This document shows, in pieces, positions 8,170-17,656 of a DNA stretch of 64,000 nt. The stretch's first letter is position 1; every line of letters begins with the position of its first letter. The stretch spans positions 14,159-78,158 of the forward strand of contig NZ_JAFCTX010000023.1 of NCBI RefSeq assembly GCF_049896245.1, in the 5' to 3' direction. The DNA is from Cypionkella sp049896245. Its GTDB lineage: Bacteria; Pseudomonadota; Alphaproteobacteria; Rhodobacterales; Rhodobacteraceae. Position numbers and translations under genes: made by a program. The notes under the pieces were generated by a model. It saw only the letters and a list, made by a program, of their open reading frames with translations. It was not told where the DNA came from and did no database searches.

Positions 8170-9719
8170 AAGCCTTCGCGCGCCTGCTGGAACGGCTGGC
8201 CTTCACGGCAGGGCGCAATGCCAAGCTGACCATCTTGTCACATTACTTCGCCGCCACCCCCGACCCTGATCGCGGCTGGGCACTGGCTGCACTGACCAGC
8301 ACTTTGGATTTACGGCAGGTTTCCCCGTCGCTGCTGCGCCGATTGGCGGGTGAGCGGGTGGACGAAAAGCTGTTCGCGCTGTCTTATGATTTCGTCGGCG
8401 ATCTGGCCGAAACCATCGCGCTGATCTGGTCGGAAGCCACCACCTCTGGCCCCGAAGTCACACTATCCGGTGCCGTGGCTTTGCTGCGCGACACATCGAA
8501 ACTGGCGCTGCCCGCTGCCGTCGCTTCGATGCTGGATCGGATGACCCCGCCCGAACGCCTCGCCTTCCTGAAGCTTGCCACCGGAAACATGCGGGTTGGC
8601 CTTTCTGCCCGTCTGGCGCGGGTCGCTTTGGCGCAAAACTCTGCCCGCAGTGTCGAGGAGATTGAGGAAATCTGGCACGGCCTAACCCCACCCTACATCC
8701 CGCTGTTCGATTGGCTTGGCGGCGGCGCGCGCCCCGAAGCGGCTTCATCTGCGCCGTTCCGCCCGGTGATGCTGTCGACCCCGATCACGCCCGAAGACCT
8801 ATCAGCGCTTGATCCGGCAGATTACCTCGCCGAATGGAAATGGGACGGCATCCGGGTGCAGGCGGTGTCCGAAGGCGGCATGCGCCGGCTGTATTCCCGC
8901 ACCGGCGAAGATATTGGCGCGGCGTTTCCCGACCTGCTTGAGGCACTGGAGTTTGAGGGGGCGGTGGATGGCGAACTCTTGATCCGGCGCGATGCCGATG
9001 TCGCCCCCTTTGCCGATCTGCAAAAGCGCCTTGGCCGCAAAGTGGTCAGCAAATCCATGCTGCAAAGCCACCCCGCCAGCCTGCGGCTTTACGACATTCT
9101 GACATGGCAAGGCGAGGATTTGCGCGCGCTGCCCCTGGCCGCGCGCCGCGCGCGGCTGCAAGCTGCCGCTTTCAACAGCGACCGCATCGACCTCTCGCCG
9201 CTTCTGCCCTTCACCACATGGGATGATCTGACCCAACTCCGCGCCACACCGCCCGCGTCGGTGATCGAAGGCGTGATGATCAAGCGCCGCAACGCGCCCT
9301 ATATCGCCGGGCGTCCGCGTGGGCCGTGGTTCAAGTGGAAACGCGACCCGAAGGTAATTGATGCGGTGCTGCTCTACGCGCAAAGCGGGCATGGCAAACG
9401 ATCCGGCTTTTACAGCGATTTCACCTTTGGCGTCTGGGACGGCCCCGATCTTGTCCCCGTCGGCAAAGCCTATTTCGGCTTTACGGATGAGGAATTAAAA
9501 GAACTCGATCGCTTTGTGCGCAAGAACACCACCCAGCGCTTTGGCCCGGTGCGGCAGTTGGCCCCGCTGCTGGTGGTCGAGGTGGCGTTTGAGGGGCTGA
9601 ACCTCTCGACACGGCACAAAGCGGGGTTGGCGATGCGGTTTCCGCGCATCTCGCGCATCCGCTGGGACAAACCAGCCGCCGAGGCCGATCAGTTGGAAAC
9701 CCTGCGCACGATGTTGTGA
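8166..9719 (+). CDS. ATP-dependent DNA ligase
   Basis: The 517-aa protein has an N-terminal ligase DNA-binding domain (residues 1-200) and an adenylation domain with motif I EWKWDGIR (nucleotidyl lysine about residue 225). Then come SRTGEDIG (motif Ia), VDGELLI (motif III), EGVMIKRRNAPY (motif IV) and WFKWKRDPK (motif V). The C-terminal OB fold follows. This is the chromosomal-repair type of bacterial ATP ligase, not LigD. It is coupled to the exonuclease by ATGA at 8166. The downstream helicase usual for this operon is replaced by a receiver protein gene after 222 bases without recognisable content. Confidence 0.93.
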   Translation: MKAFARLLERLAFTAGRNAKLTILSHYFAATPDPDRGWALAALTSTLDLRQVSPSLLRRLAGERVDEKLFALSYDFVGDLAETIALIWSEATTSGPEVTLSGAVALLRDTSKLALPAAVASMLDRMTPPERLAFLKLATGNMRVGLSARLARVALAQNSARSVEEIEEIWHGLTPPYIPLFDWLGGGARPEAASSAPFRPVMLSTPITPEDLSALDPADYLAEWKWDGIRVQAVSEGGMRRLYSRTGEDIGAAFPDLLEALEFEGAVDGELLIRRDADVAPFADLQKRLGRKVVSKSMLQSHPASLRLYDILTWQGEDLRALPLAARRARLQAAAFNSDRIDLSPLLPFTTWDDLTQLRATPPASVIEGVMIKRRNAPYIAGRPRGPWFKWKRDPKVIDAVLLYAQSGHGKRSGFYSDFTFGVWDGPDLVPVGKAYFGFTDEELKELDRFVRKNTTQRFGPVRQLAPLLVVEVAFEGLNLSTRHKAGLAMRFPRISRIRWDKPAAEADQLETLRTML

Positions 9720-9941
9720 AAAAACGCCGGCACCGCCTGATTCCGATGGCATAGGGCATGATTGCAGCCCAAATACGCCCAATACGCGCCAACATGTAGC
9801 CCTGCGTCATTTTGCACTGAGGATTCCGCGCAACCTGTCGCGCACAAGTCGCTGGCTTAGGGAACCACGCGTTTTATCACCCGTTAACCTGTGCTTCGTA
9901 AAGTTTTCGAGGCAGCATGTGTGAAACGAATAGGTGTTAAG

Positions 9942-10367
9942 ATGGCCGGACGCATTTTGATTGTCGAGGACGAGATCATCGTCGCGATGGATCTGGAAGC
10001 GACGCTTGAAGACTTCGGGTTTGAAACTGTCGGCATCGCTGCCGACAAAGCAAGCGCGTTGCAGCTTGGGGCAACCAATCCTGACGTGGCGTTGGTGGAT
10101 GTGAACCTGCGCGATGGCCCGACCGGGCCTGAAATTGGCGCACGTTTGGCGCGTGATTTCGGGGTGAAGGTGGTATTCATCACCGCCAATCCGCGCATGC
10201 TGGGCGACGGTGTTTCAGGCGCAATCGGCGTGTTGCCGAAGCCCGCCGACCCCCACAGCATCCTGCAAACGGTTGAGTATATTCTTGGTCTTAAAAGCGG
10301 TCAGAACCACATGCCCGCGCCGCCGCCTGCTTTGACGGTGTTCAACGCGCCGCAAAATCACGCTTAG
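9942..10367 (+). CDS. Single-domain response regulator
   Basis: About 141 aa: a receiver domain alone, with acidic pocket VEDE near residue 9, the phospho-acceptor Asp in ALVDVNLRDG around residue 56, a conserved Thr in VFITAN, and Lys in LPKPAD. There is no output domain; a short Pro/Ala-rich tail follows. I chose ATG 9942 because it begins the domain directly; the frame is open back to 9891. It is convergent with the HWE-type kinase at 10432, its likely partner. Confidence 0.85.
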   Translation: MAGRILIVEDEIIVAMDLEATLEDFGFETVGIAADKASALQLGATNPDVALVDVNLRDGPTGPEIGARLARDFGVKVVFITANPRMLGDGVSGAIGVLPKPADPHSILQTVEYILGLKSGQNHMPAPPPALTVFNAPQNHA

Positions 10368-10431
10368 ATCGGGGCCGCAATCACGGCCCAGATCGTCAAC
10401 TGTCTGATTTTTGTATGCGATGGTATTGGCT

Positions 10432-11562
10432 TCAAGAAGCTGACGTTTGCGGGGCGGGGGCAGCACGCAGCAAACTGCTGCGCGGGCAGGTCACGCTGAC
10501 AACCACGCCTTCGGAATTCCACTGCCACTCGATTTGCCCGTTCAAATGCGATTGCGCGCTTGCCAGCATCAGCTTGGTGCCAAAGCCCGTGGTGACAGGC
10601 TTTCCTGCCACGTCGGGGCCGTCGGTTTCGGCCCAAAGCACCCGACATTCCCCGCCCTCACAAGACGAAGATATAGCGACCTTTCCCACCTCTGTGGACA
10701 AGGCCCCGTACTTTCTGGCGTTGGTCGCCAACTCATGCAGGATCAGGGCGAACGGTGTGGCAGCGGCATCGTCAACCGACATATCTTCACCGCTGATCGC
10801 AATGCGGCCATCATCCATCGCCAGATACGGCTTCAAGATTTCGCGGGCAAGGCTGTGCAGCGTCACGCCGCCATGGTGGGGCCGGGATTGATCGCTATGC
10901 GGACGGGCCAGATCATGCGCACGCCCCAGCGCCGCAATCCGCGCTTGCAGATCGCGCGCAAAGCCCGCCGATTCTGGCACGCGCCGCGCCGACAGGCCGA
11001 TAAGGCTTTGGATGATGGCAAAAATGTTCTTGATCCGGTGACTCAGTTCCTGGCTGAGCAACTCGACATATTCCGCGGCTTTTTTGGTGTCATTGATGTC
11101 AGTGCAGGTGCCGAACCACCGCAGGATCTGGCCGTTATCGTCACGCACGGCCCGCGCCCGACCCAAAACCCAGCGATACGCACCAGAATGGTGCCGCAGG
11201 CGATATTCGATCTCGTAAGGCGCACCTGTTGCCAGCGAATGAGACCACCGCTTCCACGCCAGCGCCTGATCATCGGGGTGAAACATGCCGTTCCAGCCCG
11301 CACCATCGGTGCTGCCCGCTGGCACGCCAGTGAACTCATACCAACCGGCATTGTAGTAATCATGGAAGCCGTCAGGCCGGGTCGACCACACCATCTGCGG
11401 CATTGCATCGGCAATCGCCGCCAAGCCAAAGGTCTGGGCATGACTTACGTCCTGCGCAGAGGGAAACCCACCCGTCGCAGCTTGTTGACTTGGCGGGGTT
11501 TCACTCGAAGGCCCGCCTTCGGCATTTGATTTTTGCTGCCCGACGTGATGCAATGAAGACAT
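10432..11562 (-). CDS. PAS domain sensor kinase of the HWE/HisKA_2 type
   Basis: The 376-aa protein lacks membrane segments. A PAS/PAC sensor fills residues about 45-165 (PQMVWSTRPDGFHDYYNAGW to WFGTCTDINDTK). The dimerisation/phospho-acceptor box ELSHRIKNIFAIIQSLIG is near residue 172, and the N box HELATNARKYGALS is near residue 285. These features mark the HWE/HisKA_2 family. Kinases of this family often act with single-domain receivers; the receiver at 9942 converges on this gene with 64 bases between stops. A light-sensing role (LOV) is not supported, since I see no photoactive Cys motif. Confidence 0.87.
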   Translation of the reverse strand: MSSLHHVGQQKSNAEGGPSSETPPSQQAATGGFPSAQDVSHAQTFGLAAIADAMPQMVWSTRPDGFHDYYNAGWYEFTGVPAGSTDGAGWNGMFHPDDQALAWKRWSHSLATGAPYEIEYRLRHHSGAYRWVLGRARAVRDDNGQILRWFGTCTDINDTKKAAEYVELLSQELSHRIKNIFAIIQSLIGLSARRVPESAGFARDLQARIAALGRAHDLARPHSDQSRPHHGGVTLHSLAREILKPYLAMDDGRIAISGEDMSVDDAAATPFALILHELATNARKYGALSTEVGKVAISSSCEGGECRVLWAETDGPDVAGKPVTTGFGTKLMLASAQSHLNGQIEWQWNSEGVVVSVTCPRSSLLRAAPAPQTSAS

Positions 11563-11702
11563 GCTGTGGTTCCAGAAAAAAAACTGACGAAGTATAATGC
11601 CTAAACATCGGCTTCGGTTCCCGCAGGGGCGGCACCATTCAACCTGACACGGTTTGCGTCGTGCCCCAGCTACCTCGCCAAAAACCTGTCAAAGCCACTG
11701 CG

Positions 11703-12506
11703 TCAAGGCGACTTATGCCACAAACCGTCCAGATACCTGAAACTTGTTTGACGTCGCGGCGCAAATTGCCCCTTGGCCTCATCCACCAGCCACGGCGTCA
11801 CCCGCAGCGCAGCCCCTTCGAAATCCATAACGGAAAAGCCGTGATCCCGCTCGCCGATCCGGCTGCAAAGTGCGGTGCCGGTTTGCAGCTGAAACAGCGG
11901 GCGGGGGGCGGTGTCGGTGATGCCAAGGCCGATGTTCCAGTGATGCAAGTGACCTGACAAAATGACATGCAATCCGGCAGCGGTCAGCTTTTGCGTTGCC
12001 ACCTGCGCACCTTGCGTCTCGCCACGCTCAAAGCCCGGTGGTTCCTCGAACGGATGATGGGACACAAGAATATTGGTGACATCCTGCGGCCCGTCGCGCA
12101 TCGCCTGACAAATCCGCGCAATCTGATCAGCCCGCGCGATGCCGCCGCGCCATTTGAACGGATCGGCGGTGTTTACCCCGTAAAGCCGCAGCTGGCCGAT
12201 CTGCATCACCGGGGTTAGATCCTGCGCGGCACCCCGGCGATACGCGCCGAACGGATTAAAAACCCGCGCAATCGGGTTGTAGGCCGGAAGGTCGTGATTG
12301 CCGGGGATGACCATGAACGCCACACCCAGATCGCGCAGAAACGCCATGGCCGCCCGAAACTGACCTGCCAGCGCGCGCTGCGTCAGATCACCCGAAACCA
12401 CCACCAGATCGGGCTGGTTTTCAAGGATGGCCGCGCGCAACGGCAACACCAACGCGGCATGATGCAAGCCAAAGTGCAAATCCGTCAGATGCAAAAGCCG
12501 CGTCAT
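11703..12506 (-). CDS. Calcineurin-like metallophosphoesterase
   Basis: The 267-aa protein has the four metallophosphoesterase motifs in order: LTDLHFG (residue 7), VVSGDLTQRA (about 36), GNHDLP (about 69) and SGHLHHWN (about 184). It resembles the CpdA-like class III phosphodiesterases more than PdeM. The substrate is unknown; nucleotides, phosphoesters and lipid intermediates are all possible. Its ATG overlaps the stop of the diacylglycerol-kinase-like gene by 4 bases, so both act from one transcript. Confidence 0.88.
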   Translation of the reverse strand: MTRLLHLTDLHFGLHHAALVLPLRAAILENQPDLVVVSGDLTQRALAGQFRAAMAFLRDLGVAFMVIPGNHDLPAYNPIARVFNPFGAYRRGAAQDLTPVMQIGQLRLYGVNTADPFKWRGGIARADQIARICQAMRDGPQDVTNILVSHHPFEEPPGFERGETQGAQVATQKLTAAGLHVILSGHLHHWNIGLGITDTAPRPLFQLQTGTALCSRIGERDHGFSVMDFEGAALRVTPWLVDEAKGQFAPRRQTSFRYLDGLWHKSP

Positions 12507-13459
12507 TCCGGCGCTGCCGTTTTAGCCTCGGGGCTTTCGGTAGGGACAATCACAGACAGCGCATCCCGCATCACGCGCAATTTGAATGGCCCGGTTGCGC
12601 GTTCTTTCTCACCATCAAACGCCAACAAACGACGGGGCTGGCGGGTCTCAATCAGGATTTCATCGGCAATCAGCAGATCAAAATCCTGGCCCCGCACAAC
12701 TTTGCCGATCGCAAGCCGCAACGCCGCCGCGATCAGTTGACGCGGAGCATGGCCCTTGGCCAAGAACAGCACCAGCTTGCCATCACGCACCGCATCCGCA
12801 CCTTCTAACCCCATGTTTTCAAGCTGGTAAGCACTGCGCGCCACAAAGGCGAGCGGCGTGTGAAAATCGCGCTTTTTCCCATCAAGCGTCAGCGACAGAT
12901 GCATCGGATCACGCATATCCCAAAGCGTCAGCAGCACCGACCAATAGGCGGCAACCCGGCTGCGGCCCCAGCGCTTATAGACCGCTTCGCGCCGCTCAAG
13001 GATTTTCGGATAGACGCCAAAGCTGGCATTGTTCAGGAAAATCCGGCCATTGACCTCGCCCACATCCATCCGTCGCACGCTGCCCGAAATCAACGTCTCC
13101 AGCGCCGCATCCAACGTCTCGCCAACCTGCAACTCACGCGCGAAATAGTTGAACGTCCCGCCGGGCAGCACGCCCATAACGGTGTCGCTGCCCGCAAGCG
13201 CCCCTGCGACCGCAGACTGCGTGCCATCACCGCCCAAAGCGATCACAACATCCGCACCATCTAGCGCCGCCCGCTGCGCGGCCCTTGCAATGTTGGCACC
13301 ATTGCTGACCGGATAAGTGACAAACGCGCGCACATGCGGGGTCAGCTTTTCCCGAATTTTATCTTCGTTGGCATGTGCATCGGCTTTGCCGGATGCCCCG
13401 TTCAGCACCAAAGCCACCTTGCAGTCCGATAAAGTGAGGTTCTGTGCGGTCGTGGTCAT
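12503..13459 (-). CDS. Diacylglycerol/lipid kinase family protein
   Basis: The 318-aa protein has the kinase catalytic domain of the DAGK/YegS type: NGASGKAD near residue 20, ALGGDGTQ near 71, and LPGGTFNYFARELQV near 100. I placed the start at ATG 13459 because GGAG lies five bases upstream; an in-frame ATG at 13513 would add 18 low-complexity residues. It is the first gene of a two-gene operon with the phosphoesterase. The reaction would be phosphorylation of a lipid hydroxyl; the actual substrate is unknown. About 210 bases upstream hold no recognised gene. Confidence 0.88.
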   Translation of the reverse strand: MTTTAQNLTLSDCKVALVLNGASGKADAHANEDKIREKLTPHVRAFVTYPVSNGANIARAAQRAALDGADVVIALGGDGTQSAVAGALAGSDTVMGVLPGGTFNYFARELQVGETLDAALETLISGSVRRMDVGEVNGRIFLNNASFGVYPKILERREAVYKRWGRSRVAAYWSVLLTLWDMRDPMHLSLTLDGKKRDFHTPLAFVARSAYQLENMGLEGADAVRDGKLVLFLAKGHAPRQLIAAALRLAIGKVVRGQDFDLLIADEILIETRQPRRLLAFDGEKERATGPFKLRVMRDALSVIVPTESPEAKTAAPE

Positions 13460-13723
13460 GGCGGCTCCTGCATTTACAGAAGCTGAAGTTGGATTGTTTT
13501 GGTCTGCAAACAATGGCCTGTCGGCAAATAATCCAACTTGTGGCTGGTTTGGTTTGGGCGGCGCAACGTTGCTTTTGCGCGGCTGTGTCCGTTCAATTTC
13601 TGGAATACATTACATAAGAATGATTACAGGATTTTACACACAGCCTTTTTCTAAGCATTCAAGCAATATCCATCGCGCGAGCGCTCGGACATCAGCTACG
13701 CCATAGGACTTTGACCAAACGCG

Positions 13724-14242
13724 CTAGCCGGTACTGAGTGCTGCGACTCCGGCGTCCAGATAGATCTTCAGCCAAGGCGTATATCGCGCGGGGTGGGCGC
13801 TGACTTGACTGATAAGCTGCGCGCGCGGCACCCATTTGGTTTGCATCACTTCGGCGGGATTTAGCGCAAGCGCCAGATTGGCCGAGGCTTCGGCCACAAA
13901 GATATCCACCACCTCATGCTCGGTCAGACCATTGCCGACATCGGCATGGTATTCGATATTGCCCGCAGGATGTAATTCTAACCCGGTAATACCCAATTCT
14001 TCGCGCAAACGGCGGGTCGCGCAATCCATCGGGTCTTCCCCCCAGCGCGGATGCGTGCAGCAGGTGTTGGTCCACAGCCCCGGCGTGTGGTATTTGCCCA
14101 AAGCCCGGCGTTGCAACAGGGTCGTGTCGCCATCCATCACAAACACCGACACCGCCAGATGCCGCAAGCCGCGCTGATGCACCTCCAGCTTATCAACCGG
14201 GGTCAGCGTGCCATTCAGCCAAGCGGGGATCATCTGGTTCAT
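13724..14242 (-). CDS. idi: Isopentenyl-diphosphate delta-isomerase (type I)
   Basis: The enzyme converts isopentenyl to dimethylallyl diphosphate for phytol and carotenoid synthesis (172 aa, normal for type I). A Nudix-like fold is seen with the catalytic Cys in NTCCTHP (residue about 61), the Nudix helix RRLREELGI, and the metal/acid site EHEVVDIF. The ATG at 14242 overlaps the bchP stop (ATGA), so it is the last gene of bchG-pucC-like-bchP-idi. The same order is known from Rhodobacter capsulatus, where this open frame was called ORF176. Confidence 0.96.
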   Translation of the reverse strand: MNQMIPAWLNGTLTPVDKLEVHQRGLRHLAVSVFVMDGDTTLLQRRALGKYHTPGLWTNTCCTHPRWGEDPMDCATRRLREELGITGLELHPAGNIEYHADVGNGLTEHEVVDIFVAEASANLALALNPAEVMQTKWVPRAQLISQVSAHPARYTPWLKIYLDAGVAALSTG

Positions 14243-15420
14243 ACATATTCCGGGGGCACAAAGCCCATCAGGTGCCGCACATTCTTAAAGCCGATCTTGA
14301 TATGCGCCAAGGGCCGCGCGGATACCAGTTTCTTGTTCATATATGCCTCAAACGTCAGCTTTTGCACGTCTACATCGTGGCACAGGCTGACAAACCGCTC
14401 GCGGCGCTCATCGGATTTGTAATAGGCGTCCTGCATGGAGCGCAGCACTTTGAACACCGTTCCATGTTCTTTCATGAACAGCTTGCGCGCCAGTTTCAGC
14501 TTCGACGCGCGCCCGGTGGCAAGCGTGGCCTGCGCCGCAGTAGCAGCCACCCGCCCGCCAACCATGGCATAATAAATCCCCTCGCCCGAGGATGGCGCCA
14601 CCACCCCCGCCGCATCGCCCGCCAACACCACATCGCGGCCATTGTCCCAACGATCCATCGGGCGCAGCGGAATGGGGGCACCTTCGCGGCGGATCGTCTC
14701 ACATCCCGCAAGCCCGGCCTGCGCGCGCAGATCGGCTGTGGCCTGTTTCAGATCAATCCCGTCAATCCCGGTGCCCATCCCGACCGAGCAGTGATCGCCA
14801 TGCGGAAACACCCAGCCGTAAAAATCCGGGCTGATCTTGCCATCATAAATCACATCGCAGCGCCCCGGATCATAGCTGTTGCTCGCCGCCGGAGCCTTGA
14901 TAATCTCATGATACGCAATGACATAGGGGATCTTGTCACCCCCCGGCACCTCAGCTTTAGCGACGTTGGATCGCGCCCCATCGGCCCCAATCACCAGCTT
15001 GGTCGCCAGCCGCATCTCGTCCCCCGTCGCCTTGTCGCGGTAGATTACATGGGTGCCATCCGCGTCCCGCTCCAGCCGCAGATAGGTGCCGGTCAGCCGC
15101 ACAGCGCCATTGTCCACCGCCCGCTTGCGCAGGAATTCGTCGAAATGCTCGCGGTCCACCATGCCGACAAAGCCGTTCTCAATCGGAATATCCACCGCGC
15201 GTTGGGTGGGCGAGATCATCCGCGCGGTCTGGATATGCGCCACCAACTGCGCCTCGGGGATCGAGAAATCCTCGATCAGCCGCGGTGGGATCGCCCCACC
15301 GCAGGGTTTGATCCGCCCCGCCCTATCGAGAAAGGCCACATCGCAGCCCGCCCGCGCAAGGTCATTCGCCGCCGTCGCCCCGGAAGGCCCGCCGCCAATC
15401 ACGATGACATCATAGCTCAT
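14239..15420 (-). CDS. bchP: Geranylgeranyl (bacterio)chlorophyll reductase
   Basis: BchP reduces the geranylgeranyl tail of bacteriochlorophyll to phytyl using NADPH and FAD (393 aa). The N-terminal dinucleotide motif VIGGGPSGATAANDLA starts at residue 6. The FAD-binding GDAAGVVAPSSGEGI segment lies near residue 285. ATG 15420 is preceded by CAGGAGAATAAC, a good ribosome site, and stands one base after the stop of the pucC-like gene; the frame continues open upstream but without family similarity. idi follows with a 4-base overlap. Confidence 0.96.
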   Translation of the reverse strand: MSYDVIVIGGGPSGATAANDLARAGCDVAFLDRAGRIKPCGGAIPPRLIEDFSIPEAQLVAHIQTARMISPTQRAVDIPIENGFVGMVDREHFDEFLRKRAVDNGAVRLTGTYLRLERDADGTHVIYRDKATGDEMRLATKLVIGADGARSNVAKAEVPGGDKIPYVIAYHEIIKAPAASNSYDPGRCDVIYDGKISPDFYGWVFPHGDHCSVGMGTGIDGIDLKQATADLRAQAGLAGCETIRREGAPIPLRPMDRWDNGRDVVLAGDAAGVVAPSSGEGIYYAMVGGRVAATAAQATLATGRASKLKLARKLFMKEHGTVFKVLRSMQDAYYKSDERRERFVSLCHDVDVQKLTFEAYMNKKLVSARPLAHIKIGFKNVRHLMGFVPPEYV

Positions 15421-15421
15421 G

Positions 15422-16732
15422 TTATTCTCCTGCAACCATATGGCCCAAACCGGGCTGGCGCTGTGTGTCGATGATACGGATATCCATAATGCGGGCAGCC
15501 ATGACGACAGCCGCCGCGAAAAGCCCGGCCTCCAGCACGAACACAAAGCCAAAGGCGCTGGCCGCATCGGTGAACTGCCGTGCAAGGTCAACCGCCCCGG
15601 CACCGATCAGCCCGCCAAACCCCGCAGCCAGTGCTTGCGACGCACCCCAAAGCCCCATCCTTGTGCCTTCACGCGCGCCACGCCCCTCACCCGCCAGCGC
15701 CATCATCGACCCAATCGCCGCCACCGCGAACATGCCGTTAAACAGCCCAAGCGCCATCGTCGCGGGCAAGATCAGCGCCCCGCCGCCCACAACTTGCCCG
15801 GCGAAAGCCAGCACAACCAACGCCACCGCCGACCCCGCGCAGCCAAGCATCACCCAAGCCCGCAGCGACCCGATCCGCAAGCCGGTCGCCGCAATCCCCA
15901 CCACCAGCATCCCAACAAACACCCCACCATTCTGCGCACCCGAAAGCTGCGTCGATTGGCCGGGGGTAAAGCCAAAGGCCAGCCCGGCATAGGGCTCAAG
16001 GATCAACTCCTGCATGAAATAGGCGGTCATCGAGAGGAATATAAACAGCGTGAAATGCCGCGCGCGCGGCTCGGCCCAGATCTCGGCAATGCCTTCCCGG
16101 AACGGCTGCTTCGCCTCAGGCGCAGACACAAAACCATGCCGACGCTCAATCCCCCAGATCGCCGCCACCGTCAGCACCACCGCAATCAGCCCGACCGCCG
16201 CCACCAGTTCCAACAGCCGCGCGGGCGAATACGGGTCGAGCAGTTTGCCCACCACCGTCGCCGTCACCGCAATCCCGAAAATCATCATCAGCCAAGTGAT
16301 CGTCGCCGCCGCACCCCTGCGCCGCGGATGCGTCGCCTGCGCCAGCAGCGCCAGAAGCGAGGTGCCAGACGCCCCCACCCCCACGCCAATCAGCGCATAC
16401 GCCACCACTGAAATCGCCAGCCCCGGCCAATAGGCCCCGACCATCACCACAAAACCCAAGGCCGCCAGAAACCCGCCCAAGGCCAGCGCCATCATTCCCA
16501 GCACAATAAACCGCGTGCGGTCCCCGCCAGAATCCGACCGGAATCCCCAGTTTGGCCGGGTGATCTGCACGCCATAATGCAGCGCCACCAACAACCCCGG
16601 CAGCAGCGCGGGCAAAGCCGCCTCAACCACCATCAGCCGGTTCAAAGTCGATGTCGTCAGCACCACAATCGCGCCCAGACACAGCTGCACCAATCCCAGC
16701 CGCACAATGGAAACCCACGACAGATGCGTCAT
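15422..16732 (-). CDS. PucC/BCH2-family membrane protein (ORF428-like)
   Basis: The 436-aa protein has about 12 membrane segments and belongs to the PucC/LhaA branch of the major facilitator superfamily. Its place between bchG and bchP identifies it with ORF428 of Rhodobacter capsulatus, sometimes annotated as the bacteriochlorophyll synthase 44.5-kDa chain. Members are thought to deliver or channel bacteriochlorophyll during antenna assembly; the exact role of this branch is uncertain. The start overlaps the bchG stop by 4 bases. It is a paralogue of lhaA at 29072. Confidence 0.92.
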   Translation of the reverse strand: MTHLSWVSIVRLGLVQLCLGAIVVLTTSTLNRLMVVEAALPALLPGLLVALHYGVQITRPNWGFRSDSGGDRTRFIVLGMMALALGGFLAALGFVVMVGAYWPGLAISVVAYALIGVGVGASGTSLLALLAQATHPRRRGAAATITWLMMIFGIAVTATVVGKLLDPYSPARLLELVAAVGLIAVVLTVAAIWGIERRHGFVSAPEAKQPFREGIAEIWAEPRARHFTLFIFLSMTAYFMQELILEPYAGLAFGFTPGQSTQLSGAQNGGVFVGMLVVGIAATGLRIGSLRAWVMLGCAGSAVALVVLAFAGQVVGGGALILPATMALGLFNGMFAVAAIGSMMALAGEGRGAREGTRMGLWGASQALAAGFGGLIGAGAVDLARQFTDAASAFGFVFVLEAGLFAAAVVMAARIMDIRIIDTQRQPGLGHMVAGE

Positions 16733-17637
16733 TGTGCAATCTCCAACGTGCGGATGGCAAAGGCGGTGATCATCATGCCGCTGACATACATCGCGATGCC
16801 GGTGGCGTTATACCAAGGCGCTTTACCCTTGGGGTCGGCCAATAAGGTTTTCATCGCCCAGACCTGTGCCGCCAGCAGCGCCAGCACCGCCAGCGCGTGC
16901 CACGGCCTGCCCCAGATGAACAGCAGGGCGATCACCAAAGCCTGCGCCACACCCATCACTGTGCAAGCCACCCGCGCCGCAACCTCTGGCCCCAGCGTCA
17001 CCGGCAAAGACCGCACGCCATGCAGCCGATCCCCCTCTAACGCCTTGAAATCATTCAATGTCATAATGCCATGCGCGCCAAACGCATAAAGCAGCGCCAT
17101 GGTCACAACCGGAAAACTGGGCATCGCCTGCGACAGCACCGCCGCCCCAGTGAACCACGGCAGTCCCTCATAACACAGGCCCACCAGCCCCGGCCCCCAC
17201 CAGCCAGACCGCTTCAGCCGCACAGGTTCCGCCGAATAGGCCCAGGCCGCCAGCACGCCCACCACCGTCGCCGCAAACCCCCACGGCCCCAGCAGCCAGC
17301 CCAAAGCCAGCGACAGCACCGACATTGCCAGCGCAATCCACAACCCCCACCGCCCCGGTATCCGCCCCGACGGGATCGGGCGATACGGCTCGTTCACCGC
17401 ATCGACATGCCGGTCGCACCAGTCATTCGCCGCCTGCGACATGCCGCAAACCACCGGGCCCGCCAACACAACGCCCAAAACCACCAGCGGCCAAGACGAC
17501 CATGGCGAGATGCCCGCCGAAATGATGCCGCACAGATACGCCCACATCGGCGGAAACCATGTGATCGGCTTGATCAGCTCCAAAACGGCTTTGGGCTGCG
17601 GGCGGGTCGCTATGTGTAAGTTTTCTGATACAGTCAT
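16729..17637 (-). CDS. bchG: Bacteriochlorophyll synthase (polyprenyltransferase)
   Basis: BchG attaches geranylgeranyl or phytyl diphosphate to bacteriochlorophyllide a (302 aa). It is a UbiA-type membrane enzyme with about nine hydrophobic segments. The Asp-rich site NDWCDRHVDAVNEPYRP lies near residue 70, and a second Asp-rich site FKALEGDRLHG near residue 193. The conserved opening ELIKPITWFPPMWAY supports the start. There is no Shine-Dalgarno sequence before ATG 17637; a PpsR-type box begins two bases upstream, so the message may be nearly leaderless. Confidence 0.96.
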   Translation of the reverse strand: MTVSENLHIATRPQPKAVLELIKPITWFPPMWAYLCGIISAGISPWSSWPLVVLGVVLAGPVVCGMSQAANDWCDRHVDAVNEPYRPIPSGRIPGRWGLWIALAMSVLSLALGWLLGPWGFAATVVGVLAAWAYSAEPVRLKRSGWWGPGLVGLCYEGLPWFTGAAVLSQAMPSFPVVTMALLYAFGAHGIMTLNDFKALEGDRLHGVRSLPVTLGPEVAARVACTVMGVAQALVIALLFIWGRPWHALAVLALLAAQVWAMKTLLADPKGKAPWYNATGIAMYVSGMMITAFAIRTLEIAQ

Positions 17638-17638
17638 G

Positions 17639-17656
17639 TGTCAACTAAACATTACA
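17639..17656 (-). promoter_or_regulatory. PpsR-type box at bchG
   Basis: TGT at 17639-17641 and ACA at 17654-17656 are separated by 12 bases (TGTCAACTAAACATTACA). The inner bases keep the CAA...TT consensus. It touches the bchG start codon, so binding would block the start region and not a far upstream promoter. Confidence 0.7.

Noticed and set aside
9891..9941. Longer N-terminus for the receiver protein
   Set aside because: The receiver fold begins at MAGRILIVEDE (9942); the extra residues have no role in the family.
11703..12506. Metallophosphoesterase as PdeM of the ligase-exonuclease operon
   Set aside because: It is on the other strand, separated by a two-component pair, and its motifs fit CpdA-like enzymes better.
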